A stretch of DNA of 64,000 bases from Chlorobiaceae bacterium (GTDB lineage Bacteria > Bacteroidota > Chlorobiia > Chlorobiales > Chlorobiaceae): assembly GCA_013335115.1 (NCBI GenBank), contig JAAXWQ010000001.1, positions 351,666 through 415,665 on the forward strand, read 5' to 3'. The position numbers and the translations under genes were made by a program. The notes under the pieces were generated by a model. It had not been told where the DNA came from, did not search any database, and saw only the letters and a program-made list of their open reading frames with translations. Shown here piece after piece: positions 17,829 through 25,735 of this stretch; position 1 is the stretch's first letter; every line of letters starts with the position of its first letter.

Positions 17829-18791
17829 ATGGACAGGCTCAAGGCATCGATCAGGCAGAAAGCCCTCTCGCTCGGATTCTGCGCCGCCGGCTTCGCCGCC
17901 GTCCGTCCGCAGGATGTCGCCATGGAACGAATGCGATCGATGATCGCCGAGGCAAGGCACGGTGAAATGCACTACCTGGAGGCCGGTATTGCCGAGCGCG
18001 AAGACCCGACACGCTTGCTCCCGGGCGTCAGGACGGTGCTCTCCGTCGCCTTGCCCGGGCCGGCACCCTCCTTCCGATATGGGGAGTCGGGAATCTTCAG
18101 CGCGCACGCCACCGTGCAGGACTACCACCGCGTCGCCAGGGGCCTGCTGCTCGAGCTCCTCGATTTCATCCGCGCCGCCACCGGCATACCGGTCGAAGGG
18201 ATTGCCTGCGTCGACGGGGCCCCCGTGCTGGAGAAGGCGTGGGCCGAATCGGCGGGGATCGGCATGAGCGGGAAGAACACCCTCATCATCGTGCCCGATG
18301 CAGGCTCCGTGGTATTCCTCGGGGAACTGCTCCTTGCCATCGACATCGAACCTGACCAGCCCATGGAGTGGGATCCCTGCGGCACCTGCTCGGCCTGCCT
18401 TGATGCCTGCCCAACCGGCGCACTCACGGCCCCCGGCAAACTCGACGCCCGACGTTGCATCTCCTACCTGACCATCGAGCTGAAACGGGAGTTCACGACA
18501 GAAGAGGCCGCCATGGCCACCCCCTGGATCTTCGGCTGCGACCGCTGCATGGCAGCCTGCCCACACAACGCCGCAAGGAGCGCAGCCGCGCACCCCGCAT
18601 TTACCCCGTCGCCGGAGATCATGGCGCTGACGGCTGAAAAGGTGCTCACCCTCACCGGCTCCGGCTTCAGGAAACTCTTTGCCGGCACAACGGTGATGCG
18701 GTTGGGGTTGAAAAGGTTGAAGCGGAACGCGAGGGCGGTAAAAAGAGAAAGGACTACAGGGACCTCAAGGACATCAGGGACGACCATGTGA
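17829..18791 (+). CDS. queG: epoxyqueuosine reductase
   Basis: Predicted 320-residue cytoplasmic enzyme that performs the last step of queuosine synthesis in tRNA, reducing epoxyqueuosine with cobalamin and two [4Fe-4S] clusters. Cluster motifs are CGTCSACLDACP (from about residue 184) and CDRCMAACP (from about residue 237). Upstream are the family segments REDPTRLLPGVRTVLSVALP and KNTLIIVPDAGSVVFLGELL. It is divergent from crtU. The last ~12 codons (RTTGTSRTSGTTM) lie inside an intergenic GGACTACAGGGAC repeat and are not family-like, so the gene seems to have acquired a repeat-derived tail. queE at 21229 belongs to the same pathway. Confidence 0.93.
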   Translation: MDRLKASIRQKALSLGFCAAGFAAVRPQDVAMERMRSMIAEARHGEMHYLEAGIAEREDPTRLLPGVRTVLSVALPGPAPSFRYGESGIFSAHATVQDYHRVARGLLLELLDFIRAATGIPVEGIACVDGAPVLEKAWAESAGIGMSGKNTLIIVPDAGSVVFLGELLLAIDIEPDQPMEWDPCGTCSACLDACPTGALTAPGKLDARRCISYLTIELKREFTTEEAAMATPWIFGCDRCMAACPHNAARSAAAHPAFTPSPEIMALTAEKVLTLTGSGFRKLFAGTTVMRLGLKRLKRNARAVKRERTTGTSRTSGTTM

Positions 18792-18860
18792 AGCGCTGTC
18801 CCCTGATGCCGTTGATGTCCCTGCAGTCCCTGCTGTCCTTTAGTCGTCCTTGAGTCCTTT
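18747..18860. repeat. GGACAGCAGGGAC-type inverted repeat at the queG/purH convergent junction
   Basis: The left part (18747-18784) contains GGACTACAGGGAC and GGACATCAGGGAC. The right part (about 18799-18860) contains their inverted forms GTCCCTGCAGTCCC and TGCTGTCC. The left part encodes the C-terminus of QueG. The element fills the whole gap between the convergent queG and purH genes and may act as a bidirectional terminator. Related copies lie at 23783, 40596, 55570 and 59513. Confidence 0.7.
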
Positions 18861-18869
18861 GCTTCCCGC

Positions 18870-20444
18870 TTAATGCTTGAAGTGGCGCATGCCGGTAAAC
18901 ACCATCGCCAGGTTGTTGGCGTCGGCGGCTTCGATCACTTCGTTGTCGCGGATCGAACCGCCGGGCTGGATGACCGCGGTCACTCCTGCTTCAGCTGCGG
19001 CCAGCAGGCCGTCGGCGAAGGGGAAGAATGCGTCGGAGGCTACCACGGAACCCTTCAGGTCGAGGCCCACTTCGGAGGCCTTCCAGCGGGCGATCTTCGA
19101 CGAGTCGACCCGTGACATCTGGCCGGCGCCGACGCCGTAAGTGCGGCGATCCTTCACGTAAAGGATGGTATTGCTCTTGATGTGCTTGGCGATCTTCCAG
19201 GCGAACATGAGGTCGTCGAGCTCCTTTTCAGTCGGCTGGCGCTTCGTGACGGTCTTCAGATCCTCCCTCGAGACGATCTTGCTGTCGCGCTCCTGCACCA
19301 GCATGCCGAACGGGGTCGACTTGTACTCCCATCCGCCTTTCGGCAGTGCCTGTTTCTGGATGAGCAGCCTGCGGTCCTTCTTCTTCATGAGCAGGTCGAG
19401 CACCCCCTCCTCGTACGCCGGCGCGATGATGATTTCGGTGAAGATCCCGTTCACGGCAACGGCCGTCTCCATGTCGAGCGGGCGGTTGAAGGCGATGATG
19501 CCTCCGAAGGGCGCCTGCGTGTCGGTGGCGAAGGCGCTGTGCCATGCCTCGACGAGGCTCGACGCCTGGGCGACGCCGCAAGGGTTGGTGTGCTTGACGA
19601 TGACCACCGACGGGTCCTCGCCGCGGAACTCCTCGATGATGCTGGTCGCGGCGGCGGTATCGAGCATATTGTTGTACGAAAGCTCCTTGCCGTGCAGCTT
19701 CTCAAAGAAGTCGCCGAACGAACGGGCTCCGGTACCGTCGTTCATCGTGTAGAACCCGGCGTTCTGGTGCGGATTCTCGCCGTACCGCATGTCGAGCTCC
19801 CTGTTGAGCCTGACGGTCATGGTTGCCGCGGCGTCCCTCGCGGTGCCGGCAGCGTTGGCCATGTAGGCGGCGATGGCCGTATCGTACTTCGAGGTCAGGG
19901 CGAAGACCTTCGCGGCCAGGTTCAGGCGGGTAGCCCTCGTGGTGGCGCCTGCGTTGGCTTTCATTTCGGCGAGCACGTTCGCGTAGTCGGCCGCATCGGT
20001 GATCACGGTCACGGACTCGTTGTTCTTGGCGGCGCTGCGAAGCATGGAGGGGCCGCCGATGTCGATGTTCTCGATGGCGTCCTCGAAGGTCACGTCCGGC
20101 CTGGCGACCGTCGCCTCGAACGGGTAGAGGTTGACGGCGACGAGGTCGATGAACTCGATGCCGTTGTCCCGGGCAGCCTTCTGGTGCTCGGGGTTCTCAC
20201 GGACGGCGAGCAGGCCTCCGTGGATTTTCGGATGCAGCGTCTTGACCCTGCCGTCCATGATCTCCGGGAACCCGGTGATGGTGGAGATCGATGCGGCATT
20301 GATTCCTGCGTCCATGAGGGACTTCAGGGTGCCTCCGGTCGAAAAGACCTGGACGCCCATGGAGGCGAGTTCGCGGCAGAAATCGACGATGCCGGTTTTG
20401 TCGGAAACAGAAACGAGAGCCCGCTTGATGACAGGATCAGACAT
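18870..20444 (-). CDS. purH: bifunctional AICAR formyltransferase / IMP cyclohydrolase
   Basis: Predicted 524-residue cytoplasmic enzyme for the last two steps of IMP synthesis. The N-terminal IMP cyclohydrolase (MGS-like) domain shows [26 protein letters not shown] and [16 protein letters not shown]. The C-terminal formyltransferase domain shows [36 protein letters not shown] and a terminal [14 protein letters not shown]...[11 protein letters not shown]. The length is normal. It is convergent with queG and divergent from purN, so the purine genes flank a shared 188-base regulatory region. Confidence 0.97.
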   Translation of the reverse strand: MSDPVIKRALVSVSDKTGIVDFCRELASMGVQVFSTGGTLKSLMDAGINAASISTITGFPEIMDGRVKTLHPKIHGGLLAVRENPEHQKAARDNGIEFIDLVAVNLYPFEATVARPDVTFEDAIENIDIGGPSMLRSAAKNNESVTVITDAADYANVLAEMKANAGATTRATRLNLAAKVFALTSKYDTAIAAYMANAAGTARDAAATMTVRLNRELDMRYGENPHQNAGFYTMNDGTGARSFGDFFEKLHGKELSYNNMLDTAAATSIIEEFRGEDPSVVIVKHTNPCGVAQASSLVEAWHSAFATDTQAPFGGIIAFNRPLDMETAVAVNGIFTEIIIAPAYEEGVLDLLMKKKDRRLLIQKQALPKGGWEYKSTPFGMLVQERDSKIVSREDLKTVTKRQPTEKELDDLMFAWKIAKHIKSNTILYVKDRRTYGVGAGQMSRVDSSKIARWKASEVGLDLKGSVVASDAFFPFADGLLAAAEAGVTAVIQPGGSIRDNEVIEAADANNLAMVFTGMRHFKH

Positions 20445-20569
20445 GTTCGGAGTAGTTGATTGGAGTTTCGAGGCAGTTCGTAAAGGCTGAATTTAACAAA
20501 AAAACCGATTTGTCGAGCCGCTTTCATGCCTGGCGCGGCCATGCCGATCGAGCAGGAACAGGCAATCTT

Positions 20570-20598
20570 TTGAAAAGAGGGCTCGTCGGGTGCATATT
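20570..20598 (+). promoter_or_regulatory. candidate sigma-70 type promoter upstream of purN
   Basis: TTGAAA at 20570-20575 and CATATT at 20593-20598 with a 17-base spacer, 34 bases before the purN start, in the purH/purN divergent region. This is judged from hexamer match and position only. Confidence 0.4.
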
Positions 20599-20632
20599 AG
20601 CATAACCATCACTAACCATTGCATGTACCTGA

Positions 20633-21232
20633 ATGGCTCATAACAAGAAACGACTGGCGGTGTTCTGCTCGGGAACGGGCTCCAACTTCAGGGCGCTGTT
20701 CCGGGCAGTCCGGGAGCGGGAGCTGCCGGCCGAAATCGTGCTCTGCCTCTCGAACCGCTCACAGTGCGGGGCGTTCGACTTCGCTCACGAGCAGGATATC
20801 CCGACCCTGCACCTTTCGGAAAAGCAGTTCGAGACCTTTGAAGAGTTCTCGCTCGCCATGGTGGCGGCACTCCGGGAGCGGGGCATCGACTTCGTCCTCT
20901 TGGCCGGCTACATGCGCAAGGTGCCTGACGCGGTAGTGGAGGCCTTTTCAGACCGGATCATGAACATCCACCCCGCACTGCTGCCGAAATTTGGCGGCGA
21001 GGGGATGTACGGCATCCATGTCCACACGGCGGTGATCGCGGCCGGCGAAACAGAGAGCGGCGCTTCGGTGCACCTGGTGAATGAGGAGTACGACAAGGGA
21101 AGGATCGTCATGCAGCGCAAGGTACCGGTGCTTCCTTCAGACACACCCGAATCACTCGCTGCGCGGGTGCTGGAATGCGAACATTCGCTTTACCCCGACG
21201 CCCTCGAAAAACTTCTTGCCGGGCAATCATGA
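20633..21232 (+). CDS. purN: phosphoribosylglycinamide formyltransferase 1
   Basis: Predicted 199-residue cytoplasmic enzyme that transfers formyl from 10-formyl-THF to GAR in purine synthesis. Motifs: the N-terminal AVFCSGTGSNFRAL, FVLLAGYMRK, and the catalytic segment IMNIHPALLPKFGGEGMYGIHVHTAVIAAGETESG, containing the Asn/His pair, followed by SGASVHLVNEEYDKGRIV. Its stop overlaps the queE start (ATGA), so it is translationally coupled to a queuosine gene. The run purN-queE-glycosyltransferase is very compact and probably one transcript. Confidence 0.95.
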   Translation: MAHNKKRLAVFCSGTGSNFRALFRAVRERELPAEIVLCLSNRSQCGAFDFAHEQDIPTLHLSEKQFETFEEFSLAMVAALRERGIDFVLLAGYMRKVPDAVVEAFSDRIMNIHPALLPKFGGEGMYGIHVHTAVIAAGETESGASVHLVNEEYDKGRIVMQRKVPVLPSDTPESLAARVLECEHSLYPDALEKLLAGQS

Positions 21233-21891
21233 CCAACAGCATGGAGATCCTCGTCAGCGAGATATTCCTTTCGATCCAGGGCGAATCGTCGTTCGCCGGC
21301 TGGCCCTGCGCCTTCATCCGCCTGGCGGGATGCGGACACGGCTGCCTCCACTGCGATACGACCTACGCGGAAAAGGGCGGGGTGGCGATGAGCGTGGGCG
21401 AAGCTGTCGGACGGGCGATCGCGTTCGGTGCGCCATGCATCGAGGTGACCGGCGGCGAACCGCTGCTCCAGGCCGGAGCCTACCCGCTGATGGAGGATCT
21501 CTGCGAGGAGTGTCCGAACGTGCTGCTTGAAACAGGTGGATTCCTCCCCGTCGACCAGGTTGATCCCCGCGTGCGCATCATCCTCGACATCAAGCCGCCA
21601 TCGACCGGGGTCGCCGAGCAGAACTGCCTGACCAACATCGACCTCGCGCTCGAGTCGCCCCATCGCTTCGAATTCAAGATCGTACTGGCCTCCCGTGAGG
21701 ACTATGCATGGGCAAAGGAGTTCATTGCCCGCCACCAGATTGCGGGCACCTGCACGATCCTCTTCGGCGCAGTGTTCGGCGAACTCGAACCGGAGCGGCT
21801 GGCAGCATGGATCCTTGAGGACCGCCTGCCGGTCAGGATGCAGCTGCAGTTGCACAAGTACATCTGGCAACCAGGCACGAGGGGGGTGTGA
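21229..21891 (+). CDS. queE: 7-carboxy-7-deazaguanine synthase (radical SAM)
   Basis: Predicted 220-residue radical SAM enzyme that makes 7-carboxy-7-deazaguanine on the way to preQ0 and queuosine. The cluster motif is CGHGCLHC (C-x3-C-x2-C) followed by DTTYAEKGG. The N-terminal EIFLSIQGESSFAGWPCAFIRLAGC and the glycine-rich VTGGEPLLQAGAY are typical. The start ATG at 21229 overlaps the purN stop; the frame stays open upstream inside purN but that is shadow. queG, the terminal enzyme, is 2.4 kb upstream. Confidence 0.93.
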   Translation: MTNSMEILVSEIFLSIQGESSFAGWPCAFIRLAGCGHGCLHCDTTYAEKGGVAMSVGEAVGRAIAFGAPCIEVTGGEPLLQAGAYPLMEDLCEECPNVLLETGGFLPVDQVDPRVRIILDIKPPSTGVAEQNCLTNIDLALESPHRFEFKIVLASREDYAWAKEFIARHQIAGTCTILFGAVFGELEPERLAAWILEDRLPVRMQLQLHKYIWQPGTRGV

Positions 21892-21892
21892 C

Positions 21893-22879
21893 GTGACCGC
21901 CATCTCCGTCATCGTGCCGCTCTACAACGAGCAGGAATCCCTTCCGGAACTCATACGGCGCCTGCTCGAGGCACTCGACGACCGCGAGCTCACCGGTGTC
22001 GCCGGCGTGGGCGACGGCTTCGAGATCATCATGGTGGACGATGGTTCGACCGACGGTTCCGCCGCGCTGGTCCGGGAGATGATCGCCGACAGGCCCGAGA
22101 TCAGGCTGGTTTCGTTCAGGAGGAACTTCGGCAAGACCGCCGCACTGTCAGCAGGATTCAGGGCCGCGTCCGGCCAGGTCATCATCACCATCGACGCTGA
22201 CCTGCAGGACGATCCAGGCGAGTTCCGGGCGCTCCTGGAGAAGCTCCGTGAAGGGTACGACATGGTGAGCGGCTGGAAGCAGGAGCGGCAGGATCCACTG
22301 TCCAAGACCCTGCCGTCGAAGCTCTTCAACCTCACGACGCGCTGGTTCAGCGGCATTCCCCTGCACGACTTCAACTGCGGCCTGAAGGCTTACCGGAGGG
22401 AGCTCGTGGCCTCGCTCGACCTGCGCGGCGAGATGCACCGCTACATCCCGGTGCTGGCGCAATGGAACGGGTACCGGGTCACGGAGATCCCGGTCAGGCA
22501 CCATCCCCGCAGGTTCGGGAAAAGCAAATTCGGGACGACGAGGTTCTTCACCGGCCTGTTCGACTTCCTGTCGGTGATGTTCATCACCCGCTACCTGCGC
22601 AGCCCCATGCACTTCTTCGGCATGGCAGGCCTCGGCAGCTTTATGGCCGGCATCTGCATCAGCCTCTGGGTGACGGCCGACAAACTCATGAACCACCGAC
22701 CGGTGAGCAACCGCCCGATCCTCTTCCTCGGCATCCTCCTGATCATCCTCGGGGTGCAGCTGTTTTCGACCGGCCTGCTCGGCGAGATGCTCTCGAGCCG
22801 CCCCTCGCAATCGGCATCCTACGCCATCCGGGAAACGGCCAACCTCGACGAAGGGATCGCACGGCAACTCGAAGCCTGA
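21893..22879 (+). CDS. family 2 glycosyltransferase with C-terminal membrane helices (polyprenyl-phosphate sugar transferase type)
   Basis: Predicted 328-residue membrane-associated GT-A transferase. The GT2 domain shows ISVIVPLYNEQESLPELI, the IIMVDDGSTDGSA loop, FRRNFGKTAALSAGF, TIDADLQDDPGEF (DxD-type metal site) and the later DFNCGLKAYRREL. Two C-terminal transmembrane helices (about residues 240-265 and 275-300) match the DPMS/GtrB/ArnC layout, which moves a sugar to undecaprenyl phosphate at the inner membrane. The start is the GTG at 21893, two bases after the queE stop; the IS/VIVPLYNE strand begins directly after it. The sugar transferred cannot be told. Confidence 0.87.
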   Translation: MTAISVIVPLYNEQESLPELIRRLLEALDDRELTGVAGVGDGFEIIMVDDGSTDGSAALVREMIADRPEIRLVSFRRNFGKTAALSAGFRAASGQVIITIDADLQDDPGEFRALLEKLREGYDMVSGWKQERQDPLSKTLPSKLFNLTTRWFSGIPLHDFNCGLKAYRRELVASLDLRGEMHRYIPVLAQWNGYRVTEIPVRHHPRRFGKSKFGTTRFFTGLFDFLSVMFITRYLRSPMHFFGMAGLGSFMAGICISLWVTADKLMNHRPVSNRPILFLGILLIILGVQLFSTGLLGEMLSSRPSQSASYAIRETANLDEGIARQLEA

Positions 22880-22932
22880 CGGGTCGTCCATGACCTGCAA
22901 CCATCTTCTTTCCACCTAACCCTGCACCAGCC

Positions 22933-23784
22933 ATGAAACGAGTCGGCGCACATGTCAGCATCTCGGGCGGCGTCGAGAACGCCCCGCTCAACGCCAGCTC
23001 CATCGGCGCGAAGGCATTCGCCATGTTCACCCGGAACCAGCGCCAGTGGCACTCGGCCCCCCTGGACCCGGCCTCAATCGAGGCCTTCAAGGTCAACTGC
23101 TCCGAAGCGGGGTTCCTGCCGCAGCACATCCTGCCGCACGACAGCTACCTGATCAACCTCGGCCACCCCGAACCCGAGAAGCTGGAAAAATCCCGGCAGG
23201 CGTTCATCACGGAGATGCAACGCACCGAAGAACTGGGCCTCGTCATGCTGAATTTCCATCCGGGCAGCCACCTGAACCTCGTCGCCGAAGAGGAGTCCCT
23301 GGGGCTTATCGCCGCATCGGTGAACCTTGCGCTGCAAGCCACCCGCAACGTGGCGGCGGTCATCGAGAACACTGCCGGCCAGGGCAGCAACCTCGGGTTC
23401 CGCTTCGAACAGATCGCCAGCATCATCGAACAGGTCGGGGATCGCTCGAGGGTCGGCGTTTGCCTCGACACGTGCCACCTCTTCGCGAGCGGTTACGACA
23501 TCCGTACGCCGGAAGCGTTCGACGACATGCTCGGAGAGTTCGACCGGACGGTCGGGCTGCGCTACCTGAGGGGGATGCACCTGAACGATGCCAAGCAGCA
23601 GCTCGGCAGCCGGGTCGACCGGCACGCCTGCATCGGCAAGGGCATGATCGGCGCCGACGCCTTCGCCCACATCATGCGGCATCCTGCGCTGGACGAGATC
23701 CCGCTGATCCTCGAGACCCCGGACGCCGAAGGCTGGGAGGGAGAGATTGCGATGCTGTATGGTTTTGCAGAAGAAGAAAGATAA
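22933..23784 (+). CDS. nfo: deoxyribonuclease IV (endonuclease IV)
   Basis: Predicted 283-residue TIM-barrel AP endonuclease with a trinuclear zinc site, cleaving 5' of abasic sites in base excision repair. Signature segments: [91 protein letters not shown] and ILETPD. The metal-binding His, Glu and Asp residues are in place. The stop codon lies in the first bases of an AAAGGACAGCAGGGAC repeat. Confidence 0.96.
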   Translation: MKRVGAHVSISGGVENAPLNASSIGAKAFAMFTRNQRQWHSAPLDPASIEAFKVNCSEAGFLPQHILPHDSYLINLGHPEPEKLEKSRQAFITEMQRTEELGLVMLNFHPGSHLNLVAEEESLGLIAASVNLALQATRNVAAVIENTAGQGSNLGFRFEQIASIIEQVGDRSRVGVCLDTCHLFASGYDIRTPEAFDDMLGEFDRTVGLRYLRGMHLNDAKQQLGSRVDRHACIGKGMIGADAFAHIMRHPALDEIPLILETPDAEGWEGEIAMLYGFAEEER

Positions 23785-23850
23785 AGGACAGCAGGGACTA
23801 CAGGGACGTCAGTGTAAAAACAGAAAACATGGTAGTCCCTGCTGTCCTTT
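23783..23850. repeat. GGACAGCAGGGACTAC inverted repeat between nfo and ftsX
   Basis: Left arm 23783-23801 and right arm 23832-23850 are exact inverted copies over 19 bases, with about 30 bases between them. It overlaps the nfo stop and lies in a convergent gap, so it could fold as a bidirectional terminator. It is the cleanest member of the repeat family also seen at 18747, 40596, 55570 and 59513. Confidence 0.75.
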
Positions 23851-23868
23851 CAGTCCTTTTCCTCTTCC

Positions 23869-24741
23869 TCAATCTTTCCTCAAGAACCTCCCCACCGAGA
23901 ACATGCTCCCGAATACTCCAAGGAGGAGGCCGAGCGAGACGAGGCCGGGGTAAACGATGAGTGCCGAGGGGTGGAGGATCTGGTAGATGGCAGGCTCGTA
24001 CCTGAACAGCGCCTGCTCGAAGACCAGGTAGACGCCGAGCGCGGCAAGCCCCCCGGAAACCAGCCCCTGAACCGCCCCCTCGATGAGGAACGGAGCGCTG
24101 ATGAACCAGCGGGTGGCGCCCACGAGCCGCATGGTCTTGATCTTGTCGCGGCGGGCATACATGGCAAGCCTGACGGTGTAGGCGTTCATGACGACGGTCG
24201 CCATCGCGATGATGCCGCCGATACCGGCTGTAAGGAGGGTAAAGAGGCTGGCGTTGCGTTCGATGGCCGAAAGGTACTCCCTGTTGTAGCGGATGTCGAG
24301 CCCGTAATCAAGATCGCCGGCCTTCTTGCGGATGCGGTCGATGTTCACCTCGTCGGCATACCCCGGAAGGATGGAGAGGCGAGCCGAACGGGGCAGAGGG
24401 TTCGAGCCGAGGATCCTGACGACATCCTCCCCGAATTCGGATGAAAACCTTGCCGCGGCGGCATCCTTCGAAACATAGGTCGCCTTGCCGACACCGCCAA
24501 TGCGTCCCATCTGCGCTGTCAAGGCCGAGGCCTGCGCCTCGCTGGTGGCGTCGCTGAAGAACACCTCCATCTCAACGCGTGATCGCACCTCCTGGATCAG
24601 GTCATAGAAGCTGAGGGAGACCGAACCGAACAGGCCGAGCAGCACCAGGGAGAAAAACCCGATGGCCATGGTGACGGCCGCAGGCATCTTTGCGCGTCCG
24701 ATGCCGGAAAAACCCTCTTTCACACTGTAGATCAGATCCAT
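23869..24741 (-). CDS. ftsX: cell division protein FtsX-like permease
   Basis: Predicted 290-residue inner-membrane protein. One transmembrane helix near the N-terminus (MPAAVTMAIGFFSLVLLGLFG) is followed by a ~130-residue periplasmic domain and three more helices, the FtsX topology; ARRDKIKTMRLVGAT is the typical cytoplasmic coupling loop. With the ATPase FtsE it activates septal peptidoglycan hydrolases during division. No ftsE gene is adjacent, so the pair is split here. The ATG at 24741 (MDLIYSVKEGFSGI) is preferred; the frame extends 11 codons upstream without family resemblance. Confidence 0.85.
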   Translation of the reverse strand: MDLIYSVKEGFSGIGRAKMPAAVTMAIGFFSLVLLGLFGSVSLSFYDLIQEVRSRVEMEVFFSDATSEAQASALTAQMGRIGGVGKATYVSKDAAAARFSSEFGEDVVRILGSNPLPRSARLSILPGYADEVNIDRIRKKAGDLDYGLDIRYNREYLSAIERNASLFTLLTAGIGGIIAMATVVMNAYTVRLAMYARRDKIKTMRLVGATRWFISAPFLIEGAVQGLVSGGLAALGVYLVFEQALFRYEPAIYQILHPSALIVYPGLVSLGLLLGVFGSMFSVGRFLRKD

Positions 24742-24791
24742 AACAAATGATTGGTTTAAACAAAGCCACTTCAAAGAATCGAAAAAAGCTG

Positions 24792-24820
24792 TTGCATATC
24801 AAAGTTTTTTTTCGGATAAT
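24792..24820 (+). promoter_or_regulatory. promoter of tRNA-Ala
   Basis: TTGCAT (24792-24797) and GATAAT (24815-24820) with a 17-base spacer; the -10 box ends 14 bases before the tRNA. Good spacing and position for a stable-RNA promoter. Confidence 0.55.
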
Positions 24821-24834
24821 TAGACCATCGATTC

Positions 24835-24907
24835 GGGGCTATAGCTCAGTTGGTAGAGCATTTGCATGGCATGCAAAGGGTCAGGAGTTCGAATCTCCTT
24901 AGCTCCA
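24835..24907 (+). tRNA. tRNA-Ala (anticodon GGC)
   Basis: A 73-base cloverleaf. The acceptor GGGGCTA pairs with TAGCTCC. The D-arm contains AGCTCAGTTGGTAGAGC, the anticodon arm is TTTGC-ATGGCAT-GCAAA with GGC at the anticodon, and the T-arm is AGGAGTTCGAATCTCCT. The discriminator is A and CCA is not encoded (CAA follows). It decodes GCC and GCU alanine codons. A promoter is visible upstream and a strong terminator follows directly. Confidence 0.96.
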
Positions 24908-24912
24908 CAAAG

Positions 24913-24941
24913 AAAAAGCGCGGAAAACACCGCGCTTTTTT
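24913..24941 (+). terminator. rho-independent terminator after tRNA-Ala
   Basis: An exact 11-base stem: AAAAAGCGCGG at 24913-24923 and CCGCGCTTTTT at 24930-24940, with a 6-base loop and the T tract included. It also faces the convergent membrane-protein gene and could serve both strands. Confidence 0.85.
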
Positions 24942-24962
24942 CGTTTCCTGCCGCCCCGCCCC

Positions 24963-25487
24963 TCAACTTCTGGAGCCCCTGACAGCCCTGGCAACCATGA
25001 AGACGATTCCCACCAGCATCGAAGCCGAAAGGCCTGCAGCGATATTGATCGATGCCGCCAGCACGATTGTCCTGGCAGGAAGCTCGACGACGCTGCCGGT
25101 CAGGGGTGCTGCCGCCATGTGCATCACAGCCGTCAGCACCGTAAAGAGGAAACTGGTGGCGATGCTTCCGGCGAATGAGACGAAGTAGCGCTCCCGCACC
25201 CCCCTGGCCACAGCCTGGTGACGTTCGATCTGCTTGCGTGAACCCGGATCGACGAGTTCCTTGAAAACCATCGCCGCGAGGGCCACCGCGACCAGTACCG
25301 GCACGGTGGCCAGCCAGGTTCCCAGCACCTCGGCACCGGCAGGATCGAACGTACCCTGTCCGAGCAGCCGGACGGAGAGCGTCAGCATGAATGTCGAAGT
25401 CATGAAAAACACGGTACCCCACAGCAAGGTGACACCGATCCATATCCAGGCCGATGGTGCGACGGGCTTTTTCGGAAGTTCAGTCAT
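24963..25487 (-). CDS. unknown four-helix membrane protein
   Basis: Predicted 174-residue protein with four hydrophobic segments: about residues 13-37 (WIWIGVTLLWGTVFFMTS...), 57-75 (LGTWLATVPVLVAVALAAM), 107-130 (FAGSIATSFLFTVLTAVM) and 142-165 (IVLAASINIAAGLSASMLVGIVF). A basic, charged loop (GSRKQIERHQAVARGVRERY) separates helices 2 and 3. I recognise no family. The ATG at 25487 (MTELPKKP) is preferred over one three codons upstream. It is convergent with tRNA-Ala and divergent from purF. Confidence 0.65.
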   Translation of the reverse strand: MTELPKKPVAPSAWIWIGVTLLWGTVFFMTSTFMLTLSVRLLGQGTFDPAGAEVLGTWLATVPVLVAVALAAMVFKELVDPGSRKQIERHQAVARGVRERYFVSFAGSIATSFLFTVLTAVMHMAAAPLTGSVVELPARTIVLAASINIAAGLSASMLVGIVFMVARAVRGSRS

Positions 25488-25735
25488 AAAATTCAAGGGG
25501 GTTGAACGTTGTGGTGAAGCGAACGGTTATCTTTAAAGAACCAAGATACGGCGCATTCAATTCCATGGTTCGGCCAATCTCTTGATTTACCGTAAGTTCC
25601 GGTAGTCCATCTTCGTCAGGAGCCGCTCAGGTATACCAGCTGACTGCATTTTTTTTGAAATACCACTTGATATATTGAAGCCATTTGTCAATTTTAATGT
25701 CGCAAGATTTCACCCAATCTTAATGCTTTACCGAT

